Made by a program: the position numbers and the translations under genes | Notes under the pieces: generated by a model | What the model was told of the DNA's origin: nothing | What the model saw: the letters and a program-made list of their open reading frames with translations, nothing else | Databases searched by the model: none | In this document: positions 1 to 6,418 of the stretch, piece after piece | Position numbering within the stretch: the stretch's first letter is position 1 | Layout of the letters: each line of letters opens with the position of its first letter | Source of the DNA: Victivallales bacterium | GTDB lineage: Bacteria; Verrucomicrobiota; Lentisphaeria; Oligosphaerales; Oligosphaeraceae | Direction: 5' to 3' | DNA: 7,176 nucleotides | NCBI GenBank assembly: GCA_017538465.1 | Contig: JAFYIW010000343.1 | Coordinates: 1 to 7,176, forward strand

Positions 1-261
1 CTGCGAGAGTTCCTTTAGAATCGCCTCGTACTTATCAACGAGATCGGTTCCGCTGAGAGCGCTGAGGTCTTTCCACTTGCAACCATCCGGCAGATAACTG
101 GGAAGCCCCATGGCCTCCTTTTCGTTATCCATCTTCAGGAAAAGGACATACGTCAACTGTGTAATGTAATCGGTGAAGCCGACGCCCGCTGCCGACAGGA
201 CGTTGGCGATGTCCCAGACCTTCTTCAGAAGGGCGGACTCGGTTTTCTGCGTTGCTGCCAT
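1..261 (-). CDS. hsdM: Type I restriction-modification system methyltransferase subunit HsdM, N-terminal part (runs off left edge)
   Basis: Reading from the ATG at 259-261 gives 87 codons open to the window edge, beginning MAATQKTESALLKKVWDIAN. The line then continues with VLSAAGVGFTDYITQLTYVL and FLKMDNEKEAMGLPSYLPDG. This is the helical N-terminal domain of HsdM, including the family's typical 'D-Y-I-T-Q-L-T-Y-V-L-F-L-K' helix. HsdM carries the N6-adenine methyltransferase domain and, with HsdS, modifies the recognition site to protect host DNA; the catalytic NPPF/NPPY motif would lie beyond the left edge and is not seen. The start is supported by an AAGAGG ribosome binding site (270-275) with 8 bases to the ATG; it overlaps the hsdR stop codon, so the two genes are very likely translated from one message. 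Composition matches hsdR. Identity is secure, but completeness and function cannot be judged. Confidence 0.94.
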   Translation of the reverse strand, partial: MAATQKTESALLKKVWDIANVLSAAGVGFTDYITQLTYVLFLKMDNEKEAMGLPSYLPDGCKWKDLSALSGTDLVDKYEAILKELSQ

Positions 262-269
262 CGTGTATG

Positions 270-275
270 CCTCTT
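270..275 (-). promoter_or_regulatory. Ribosome binding site of hsdM, overlapping the hsdR stop
   Basis: AAGAGG on the minus strand, 8 bases upstream of the hsdM ATG (261). Its first two bases are part of the hsdR TAA stop at 274-276. This placement supports the chosen hsdM start and suggests coupled translation of hsdR and hsdM. Confidence 0.6.
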
Positions 276-3030
276 ATGCCGTTCTTAGCAAGAGTCTTGC
301 CATGGTTTGCATCTCTTCGGCGAGGACGGGAGCGGTCAAACTGATGACGCCCCTGCGCCAGAGATCGGTGTCGATTTCGTTGAGTTCCGTCACGGAGATC
401 GCGCCGTCGTTGATGACATACGCGGCGATCTGCCGCATGATTTCCGTTTGCTCATCCGTCAGGACGCGCTGAACCTGTCCACAATACAGATTAAAACGCT
501 GTGCATAGCCCTTGATCAGACTGGTAAGCTTTTGGTTTTTCTTGTAGGCGAAACGCACGATCTGGATGAGATTCGTTAGCGCATTGACGTTCGTTTTGAT
601 GTCCAGTTCATCCACGTCGCCGTTGTCATCCAAGACCTGGTAATTCTTCCAGATTTGGTAAACACCGTACTGGCGGTTTTCGGCCAGCAGGCGGTCCCGC
701 AGTTCGACCAACATGCTGTGCGTAATCACGGTATTCTCGGAATTGTAGATGATACGCAGCGCCTCGATGCTGTCCTTGTTTTCATTCAGATACCGTTCAA
801 AGTTTTCAATGAACTTTCTGGCGGTCTCCTTGGAGAAGCCCGCATAGATGAGTTCATCCGGATCGCTGTCCGTCCGGACGACGTAGCCGCGCTGCATCTC
901 CAATAACTTGCGTCGTGCGGGAATGCTGGAAATCAGATCTTTGATTAGAGCCATTCGCTCCGAATTTTCGTCCGACGGGCTGCCATACGGCGGCAACGTC
1001 TCGTGGTCGAAGGCATTCTTGATTTTGAACGCAATCGCCTTCGGTGCAAAGCCGTATTTGGTTATGAAGGAATCGAGATGCCGTCCAAACAAAGCGTTAT
1101 TTTCATACCGCCGGTTGATGGTGGAGCAATAGTCATGGAGCAACCACAGATTCTCGTCGCTCAACTCATTATGCGCGAGGCGCTCCAGCAGTTTTTCGAG
1201 CGTCAATACCTTTGTGCCCGGGCCGGGGGTAACCACCGGATGCGGAATGAGCTTCTCGTGTTCGGTCACACCGACGGCGTCCACAATGTAATAGCATTCT
1301 TTGGTGTTGGCGTTGGGCGTTACCTCGCGCAGCCGATCGTCGTCAATGACACGGCAACCGCGTCCCTTCATCTGCGTGTAGAGCACGTCGGAATGAACGT
1401 CTTTCATGAACAATACGACTTCCAGTGGCCTCACGTCGGTGCCGGTAGCCACCAGCGTCACGGTGACGGCGATGCGGAAATCCTTCTCCGTTCTAAGGTC
1501 ACGAATCAAGCCATTGGAATCCTCTGCTGTATAGGTGATCTTCTGGACGAAATGCTCTGGCACCGCGCCATTCTCGAACTCTCTGCCGAACACCTCTTTT
1601 GCCATTTCCACAATCTGCGTGGCATGGTTGTCGTCTTTGGCAAAAATGAGAGTCTTCGGGATATACTCCCATTTCTTTTCACGGTCTGGGTAGAGTTCTT
1701 GATAGATTGACTTCTTGTATGCCTCCAGAACCTTTCTAATTTGGTCCGGGTTGACGACGGAGCGGTCGAGAGCGACGTAATTATAGTCGACTCTGTCTAT
1801 CATCATGTAATTTGTTTCCACGCCAGTTCGCCGCGAGGTTTCCGTCACCTCCGTGCCTTCATGAAGCACTCCGCCGTGCTCCGTAATCTGTGTCTTGATT
1901 CGGTATATGCGGGAAGGGACATTGACACCATCCACAACGGAGTCGTCATAGGTGTAGTTTTCGATAATGTTGTGATTGAAAAAGGCGTATGCTTCCGGAG
2001 TTGGGGTTGCAGTAAGACCGAGCACGTGAGCTCTAGAGAAATAGTCCAGTACTGCACGCCACTTGCCATAGATGGAGCGATGGCATTCATCAACGATGAT
2101 GAGGTGGAAATAATCGGGTGGCAATTTCAGGTCGTCGCCAAGTTTAATGACTTTCTCATCGTCATTTTCCTCCAGTGACACGTTCTTCTCATCTTCGGCA
2201 TCCTCATCGTCATCCGGTGGCAAGGGATTGCCGGTTAGAACTGCAAAAAGTTTTTGAATCGTGGAGATAACGACATCGGCCTTGATGTCTTTTTCTTTTT
2301 TCAGACGTTTGATCTCACACAGCGAACTCATTTCCTGTTGCCCTTCGGTGCGGTCAAAGGTGCTGAATTCGCTTTCTGTCTGGCGCGCAAGGTTATTTCT
2401 ATCTACGAGGAAAAGAATTCTTTTCGCCGGCGTGTAGTTTAGCAGCCGATAACTTGCAAGGCAGGCAAGATAGGTTTTGCCAGAGCCTGTCGCTAACACG
2501 GCAAGACTCTTTTTGTTTCCTGCTTTGATGGATTTCTCAAATTCGGTTTCTGCCCTATATTGACATTCACGAAGGCCACGCTTGTCAAGGTGCGGGAGAG
2601 CCCCGAACTCGGAGAACTTGCCAATCCGCTGTAGCATCTTCTTCGGAGAGTGCATTTCCGACAACTCAATATATTCGCTACCTTGTTGCAACATACTTTT
2701 GAAATAGATTTTCTTCCCGTTGGCAAGGTACACCAATGGAATCTGATTCGGATACCACAGCCCGTACCAGCTCTGCGGATTGCGGGCGTAGTTTTCTGCC
2801 TGCGTCTGCACGTTTTTGCCGAGCGGGTTTACTTCAGGCTTTGCCTCAACGACTGCGATGGCTTTATCATCCACAAAAAGCAAATAGTCACTTTCTGTGT
2901 TGCCTTGCATAAGAGCTTCTTTGACAGCCGACGCGCTCCGTGGAACATACTCGTCCCTTGACACAATGTCCCAGCCAGCTGCAATTAGCTGTTTATCAAT
3001 TATGATTCTGGCTTTTTCTTCCGGATTCAT
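274..3030 (-). CDS. hsdR: Type I restriction endonuclease subunit R, EcoEI-like (HsdR)
   Basis: This is the 918-residue motor and nuclease subunit of a type I R-M complex: it translocates unmethylated DNA using ATP and cuts it at a distance. Visible, in order: an N-terminal PD-(D/E)xK nuclease with D48 and the E62-A-K64 pair; a helicase SF2 core with Walker A ATGSGKT (180-186), DECH box (314-317), motif III TATP (340-343), motif V around ATGTDVRP (528-535) and motif VI QMKGRGCR (553-560); and a C-terminal region (about 690-918) like the EcoEI R C-terminal domain. The ATGTDV / QMKGRG wording is that of the EcoEI branch rather than the EcoKI or EcoR124 branches. Residues 273-292 form a very acidic linker between motifs Ib and II. 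The start MNPEEKARIIIDKQL is typical for the family, although the ribosome binding site is weak. All key residues are present, so the subunit looks intact. Composition is more AT-rich than the genes to the right, which suggests separate acquisition. hsdM follows 12 bases downstream. Confidence 0.97.
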   Translation of the reverse strand: MNPEEKARIIIDKQLIAAGWDIVSRDEYVPRSASAVKEALMQGNTESDYLLFVDDKAIAVVEAKPEVNPLGKNVQTQAENYARNPQSWYGLWYPNQIPLVYLANGKKIYFKSMLQQGSEYIELSEMHSPKKMLQRIGKFSEFGALPHLDKRGLRECQYRAETEFEKSIKAGNKKSLAVLATGSGKTYLACLASYRLLNYTPAKRILFLVDRNNLARQTESEFSTFDRTEGQQEMSSLCEIKRLKKEKDIKADVVISTIQKLFAVLTGNPLPPDDDEDAEDEKNVSLEENDDEKVIKLGDDLKLPPDYFHLIIVDECHRSIYGKWRAVLDYFSRAHVLGLTATPTPEAYAFFNHNIIENYTYDDSVVDGVNVPSRIYRIKTQITEHGGVLHEGTEVTETSRRTGVETNYMMIDRVDYNYVALDRSVVNPDQIRKVLEAYKKSIYQELYPDREKKWEYIPKTLIFAKDDNHATQIVEMAKEVFGREFENGAVPEHFVQKITYTAEDSNGLIRDLRTEKDFRIAVTVTLVATGTDVRPLEVVLFMKDVHSDVLYTQMKGRGCRVIDDDRLREVTPNANTKECYYIVDAVGVTEHEKLIPHPVVTPGPGTKVLTLEKLLERLAHNELSDENLWLLHDYCSTINRRYENNALFGRHLDSFITKYGFAPKAIAFKIKNAFDHETLPPYGSPSDENSERMALIKDLISSIPARRKLLEMQRGYVVRTDSDPDELIYAGFSKETARKFIENFERYLNENKDSIEALRIIYNSENTVITHSMLVELRDRLLAENRQYGVYQIWKNYQVLDDNGDVDELDIKTNVNALTNLIQIVRFAYKKNQKLTSLIKGYAQRFNLYCGQVQRVLTDEQTEIMRQIAAYVINDGAISVTELNEIDTDLWRRGVISLTAPVLAEEMQTMARLLLRTA

Positions 3031-3102
3031 AATACTCGTTCTTTGCGTCTCGAATTGTCAGGACGGAGAATTCACGCACACGTCGTGGCGTCAGGGTGGC
3101 CT
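3031..3102. other. 72-base gap between flavoprotein-like gene and hsdR
   Basis: The space between the TGA of the split-barrel gene (3103-3105) and the ATG of hsdR (3030). It must hold the hsdR translation signals, but I see only a weak GAACGAG-like sequence before the ATG, no convincing -35/-10 pair and no hairpin followed by a T-run. hsdR may therefore be partly read from transcription coming through the hydrolase operon, or from a promoter that does not fit the sigma-70 consensus. The base composition changes from GC-rich to mixed across this gap. Confidence 0.5.
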
Positions 3103-3615
3103 TCAGAACCTCATGACGATGGGGTCGTGGGAGAAGGACCAGATGGTGGAGGTGACGGTGCCTGGCTGGAAGTAGAGGACCATGGTGTTGTCGTCGTCGG
3201 GGGAGTACATTCCCTTGAGGGAGGGATGGGCGTCGAGCATGGCGGCTTTGGGTTCGCGTCGGTTGTCGTCCACGAGGACTCCCGAGATGCGGATCCACTC
3301 GTCGCCCTTCATCGCGCAGATTTCGCATTTGCCGTTGGCGAGGAGCTGCTTGGCGACATTCTTGCGGCGGCCGGTCTGGATGTAGAGTTTTCCCTCATAG
3401 ATGAGCGCGGTGCCGAAGGGTCGCACGCGCGGCTGGTCCTGGTCCACGGTGGCCAGGTAGTAGTGTCCGGCGTCTTTGAGGAACTGGTAGGTCTTCTGCA
3501 TGGACATGGCGGATTCCTCCGGATTGAGGGTGGCGGGTTGAATGGTGGCGACGGTGCGGCAGCCGCACAGCGCGACCAGCGCGAGAAGGGTCAGGAGAGC
3601 GAGGTGCTGTTTCAT
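3103..3615 (-). CDS. Pyridoxamine 5'-phosphate oxidase-like (FMN-binding split barrel) protein with lipoprotein-type signal peptide
   Basis: 170 residues. From about residue 39 the protein is a short split-barrel of the PNPOx-like / NimA-type family: QKTYQFLKDAGHYYLATVD (40-58), QPRVRPFGTALIYEGKLYIQ (61-80), TGRRKNVAKQLLANGKCEIC (81-100), then EWIRISG and a C-terminal MYSPDDDNTMVLYF (136-149). The RVRPFG and LYIQTG segments are typical of flavin-binding members; the substrate is unknown and true PNPOx activity is not implied. Residues 1-19 (MKQHLALLTLLALVALCGC) form a basic-hydrophobic leader ending in an L-C-G-C lipobox with C19 as candidate lipidated cysteine; residues 20-38 are a linker. 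Relatives I know are about 130 residues, cytoplasmic, and begin near M37/M39. The ATG at 3615 has GAGGAA (3621-3626) 5 bases upstream; the ATG at 3507 (M37) has a strong GGAGGAA (3514-3520). Both starts are plausible. The longer form is chosen because the leader is so signal-like. The gene starts one base after the hydrolase stop (TAAGATG), so it is co-translated with it. Confidence 0.88.
   Translation of the reverse strand: MKQHLALLTLLALVALCGCRTVATIQPATLNPEESAMSMQKTYQFLKDAGHYYLATVDQDQPRVRPFGTALIYEGKLYIQTGRRKNVAKQLLANGKCEICAMKGDEWIRISGVLVDDNRREPKAAMLDAHPSLKGMYSPDDDNTMVLYFQPGTVTSTIWSFSHDPIVMRF
3514..3520 (-). promoter_or_regulatory. Internal ribosome binding site before Met37 of the split-barrel gene
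   Basis: GGAGGAA on the minus strand, 6 bases from the in-frame ATG at 3505-3507. It matches the anti-Shine-Dalgarno better than the signal for the first ATG. If used, it would give a 134-residue form without the lipoprotein leader. It also encodes residues P32-E33-E34 of the long form, so chance similarity is possible. Confidence 0.45.
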
Positions 3616-3616
3616 C

Positions 3617-6418
3617 TTATTTCCTCAGGAGTTCGGTGATGGCGCGGCCGATTTCGGCGCGGCGCTTGAGGATGGGTTCGGGGGAGTGGGTGAAGTGCGT
3701 CATGTCCTGCGAAATCTGCGGGGGCACGGTGAGGAGGGCGTTGATGCGGGAGAGTTCGGCGGGAGTGAGGACGTCGGCCTTCTCGTCCCTCAGGCGTTGA
3801 AGAATCACGCAGTATTCGTAGTCCTCGATGCCGTCGCGGAGCATCTCGGATCGGATGGAGTCCACGGGGAGTTCGAGGTTTGGCTGGTCGTCCGTGCGGT
3901 TGACGGTGGCGAGCGGGGGGTAGAAGAACCGTCCGTCGCCATTTCCCCAGGGCGAGCGCTGTCCGGGCTTGACGAAGTTGTATCCGGCGGCCCAGCTCAT
4001 GGTGTCGAGGTAGGGGTTCTGGAGCTGGTCCTTGTAGAGGTGTTCGCAATTCCAATAGGTGGTTGCCCAGATGAGGACGCCCTGGACATGGTGCTGCCAG
4101 GTCTGCCAGAGCCACACGCGGAGGTTGGTGGCGGGGTGGTCCGTGAAGAGGGTGGCGTAGGGCATCTTGGGGCCGGTGCAGACATACCACCAGAAGTCCT
4201 CGCCGGCGGCCTGGCGTTCGGCGATGGTGGAGAGGACGGTCTTGTAGGAGACGGGGCACCAGAGGTTCGGTCCGCCGATGAGTTCCGGCTCGACCTGCTC
4301 GGTGAGGAAGCGCCGGAGGTCCGGGGCGCCCTCGCGGAGCTTGCGGAGGCCGTTCATCACGTAGGGGTAGTCCTCCTCCGTGGGTTCGTCAAACCAATAG
4401 ACGTAGCTCATGTCGAGCCAGCCCTTTTCGCGGAGATGCTCCTGGATGCCGTGGAGATACTGCCGATGGAGGTAGGTGAACTCCGGGGTGCCCTCCAGGT
4501 AGCCGCCGAAGCGCGCGAGCTTCTTGCCATCGATTTCGACGGCGGAGTGGAGCGCGTCCACGCTGATGTCGATGGTGTTGAAGTGGAACTTGGCGAGGGA
4601 GCGTTCGACGGCGGCGTCCCATCGTGTCCAGTCGAAGACCACCTGGAGGTCCTCGAGTTTGGCGAGCTCGAAGTCCTCGGCGAGGACGGCGGTGCCGTCG
4701 GCGGTCTGGAAGAGCAGGTCGTCGAACCAGGCGGTGCCGGTGGCTTGGCCACCCTTCGTCCAGGTGAGCGGATTGAGATTCACCGAGAAGCTCCGGGCGT
4801 TTTCGGGATAGGCGGCGAGTTTTTGGGCGGCGGTCTGCCAGGAGCCGTCGCCGGTGAAATCGAAGGTCTGGTTTTTGCCGGTGAGCCATTGGTCGTCGGC
4901 GTCATAGAACATCACGTACATCGAGCAGACCTGGCCAGCTTCGGCGGTGCGGTACTGGAGGGAGAATTGCATCGGCGCGTCGGGCAACGGGAGATGCTGC
5001 TGCGTGGCGTGGATGGCGCGGGCGGCGTCGGTGTCGTCGATGATTTTGAGGGAGGACTCGCCGTGGGATTTGGTCGTGGTGTCGAGCTGGCCGGGACCCT
5101 GCCAGGCGAGGCCGTTCTTTCTGCGGATCTCGTATCTCCAGCGGTCAAGCGGGGCGGGGTCGTAGGGGCTGAGGTGGTGGTCGGCGAGCGCCTGGAAGTA
5201 TTGGTCCACGAGTTGTCGGCGCTGCGCTTCGTCGGCGGGCTGGTGATAGCGGAACGGTTGATTCTGGTTGAAGCCGAAGGCAGTCTCCAGCGTCATGCGG
5301 TCGGGCAGATCGAAGCCGAAGACCTCGACCTCCAGCGGGACGGCGGCGGACCAGCCAGCGGCGTCCTGCACCGTGATGGTTCCAGTGTAGGTCCCGGCGG
5401 GCGTGCCGGCGGGGACCTTCACGCGCACCCAGAAGGGCTGGTTCTGGTCGGCGGCGAGGTCGAGCGGCGCGTCGATGGGTGGCAGCGCGTCCGGCACATA
5501 GCCCTGATAGCCATAGCCGTCGGTGGGCAATTCGATGTAGTGGTAATACTCGCGGAGAATCTCCACGCATTCGGCGGGGAGGGCGGAATTGCCCGGGCCG
5601 GTCAGCGCCGAGGCGGCGAGAGTCACGCCAGTGAGGTCGCGGTCGGGGCGGAGGACCAGCTGGACGGCCTCGGCCTCGTTGGCGGCGGCCTGGATGCGCA
5701 GGGCGGAGTCGCGGGCGATGGGCGCGATGCGCTCCCGCGAGACGTGCCAGCCGGCCTCGGCGCTCCAGAGGACCGCCGTCTCATCCTCGCGGAGGACCGC
5801 GCCGTAGTCGATGCGCTGGATTTCGTGGATTTTGGCCTCGATGGTGTAGGCGGTGGCGGAGTCCCCGCCCAGGGCGAGGTGGATTTGCCAGTCGCCTGCG
5901 TCGGGGAGGGTGACGGGGATGTTCAGCGTGGCGGTCTGGCGGGGCTTGAGCAGGAGCTCGTCCCCTTGCCAGCCTACGGTGCGGACATCCGCTGGCTCGA
6001 TGGCGGTGGTCGGCTGGAGGCGAAGTGGCTGATTCGTCTTGTTGGTCACCTGCACGGCAATTTCGTGTTTGCCAGGCAGAAGGGGCGTGATGGGGAGGAA
6101 CTGCACCGCCAGGCGGGCGTCCTCGGCCTCCGCCAATGCGAAGTGGGTCTGGCCAATGGCGGGGACGGCGAGGGGCGCGCCATCCAATTGCGCGGTGTAG
6201 CAGACGCGGTTGACCTGGAGGTAGGTCGCACCTTCGGCGTGGAACCGGAAGTAGATGGTCGTGGCGGGGAAGAAGGACTTGGGAAGCGTGACGTTGATGG
6301 AACCCGTGCTGTCAAGCGTGTCAAGAGTTGTCCAGCTCTGTCCATTCGGCGAGGCGTCGACGACCAGTTTCCCTCTGGAATGATAGTTTACGTAGAGTTC
6401 CAGCGTGGCGCTGTGCAT
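3617..6418 (-). CDS. GH123/DUF4091-type glycoside hydrolase, C-terminal 933 residues (downstream part of frameshifted gene)
   Basis: This frame holds the catalytic part of a secreted glycan-degrading enzyme. Domains by residue of this frame: 1-80, the second half of a discoidin-like beta-sandwich that begins in the upstream frame; about 95-200, an Ig-like or NPCBM-associated-type sandwich; 203-380, the GH123 N-terminal sandwich (ERIAPIARDSALRIQAAANE, then VPAGTPAGTYTGTITV); 380-424 and about 590-933, the TIM-barrel catalytic domain. Hallmarks are SYVYWFDEPTEEDYPYV (671-687) with the vicinal pair D677-E678, LTEQVEPELIGGPNLWCP (705-722), WWYVCTGP (743-750), HPATNLRVWLWQTW (761-774) and SIRSEMLRDGIEDYEY (854-869). 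Characterised GH123 enzymes are exo-beta-N-acetylgalactosaminidases using substrate-assisted catalysis with adjacent Asp and Glu; the substrate here is inferred only. Residues about 425-590 are an extra jelly-roll module inserted in the barrel. The ATG at 6418 has no ribosome binding site and lies inside a domain, so it is unlikely to be a true start. The TAA is one base before the split-barrel gene. Confidence 0.92.
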   Translation of the reverse strand: MHSATLELYVNYHSRGKLVVDASPNGQSWTTLDTLDSTGSINVTLPKSFFPATTIYFRFHAEGATYLQVNRVCYTAQLDGAPLAVPAIGQTHFALAEAEDARLAVQFLPITPLLPGKHEIAVQVTNKTNQPLRLQPTTAIEPADVRTVGWQGDELLLKPRQTATLNIPVTLPDAGDWQIHLALGGDSATAYTIEAKIHEIQRIDYGAVLREDETAVLWSAEAGWHVSRERIAPIARDSALRIQAAANEAEAVQLVLRPDRDLTGVTLAASALTGPGNSALPAECVEILREYYHYIELPTDGYGYQGYVPDALPPIDAPLDLAADQNQPFWVRVKVPAGTPAGTYTGTITVQDAAGWSAAVPLEVEVFGFDLPDRMTLETAFGFNQNQPFRYHQPADEAQRRQLVDQYFQALADHHLSPYDPAPLDRWRYEIRRKNGLAWQGPGQLDTTTKSHGESSLKIIDDTDAARAIHATQQHLPLPDAPMQFSLQYRTAEAGQVCSMYVMFYDADDQWLTGKNQTFDFTGDGSWQTAAQKLAAYPENARSFSVNLNPLTWTKGGQATGTAWFDDLLFQTADGTAVLAEDFELAKLEDLQVVFDWTRWDAAVERSLAKFHFNTIDISVDALHSAVEIDGKKLARFGGYLEGTPEFTYLHRQYLHGIQEHLREKGWLDMSYVYWFDEPTEEDYPYVMNGLRKLREGAPDLRRFLTEQVEPELIGGPNLWCPVSYKTVLSTIAERQAAGEDFWWYVCTGPKMPYATLFTDHPATNLRVWLWQTWQHHVQGVLIWATTYWNCEHLYKDQLQNPYLDTMSWAAGYNFVKPGQRSPWGNGDGRFFYPPLATVNRTDDQPNLELPVDSIRSEMLRDGIEDYEYCVILQRLRDEKADVLTPAELSRINALLTVPPQISQDMTHFTHSPEPILKRRAEIGRAITELLRK
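3621..3626 (-). promoter_or_regulatory. Ribosome binding site for the long form of the split-barrel gene
   Basis: GAGGAA on the minus strand, lying within the last codons of the hydrolase and 5 bases before the ATG at 3615. The hydrolase stop TAA (3617-3619) lies between it and the ATG, as expected for translational coupling. Confidence 0.6.

Noticed and set aside
1003..1710. A 235-codon plus-strand frame inside hsdR
   Set aside because: It lies opposite conserved helicase motifs V and VI of hsdR and shows no family features of its own.
3074..3091. Terminator hairpin after the split-barrel gene
   Set aside because: On the minus strand ACGCCAC / GTG-T-GCGT can pair around a GAC loop, but the stem is bulged and no T-run follows.
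3103..3507. Genuine pyridoxamine 5'-phosphate oxidase (PdxH)
   Set aside because: The domain is too short and lacks the PdxH C-terminal dimerisation region; the sequence fits the small PNPOx-like/NimA-type group instead.
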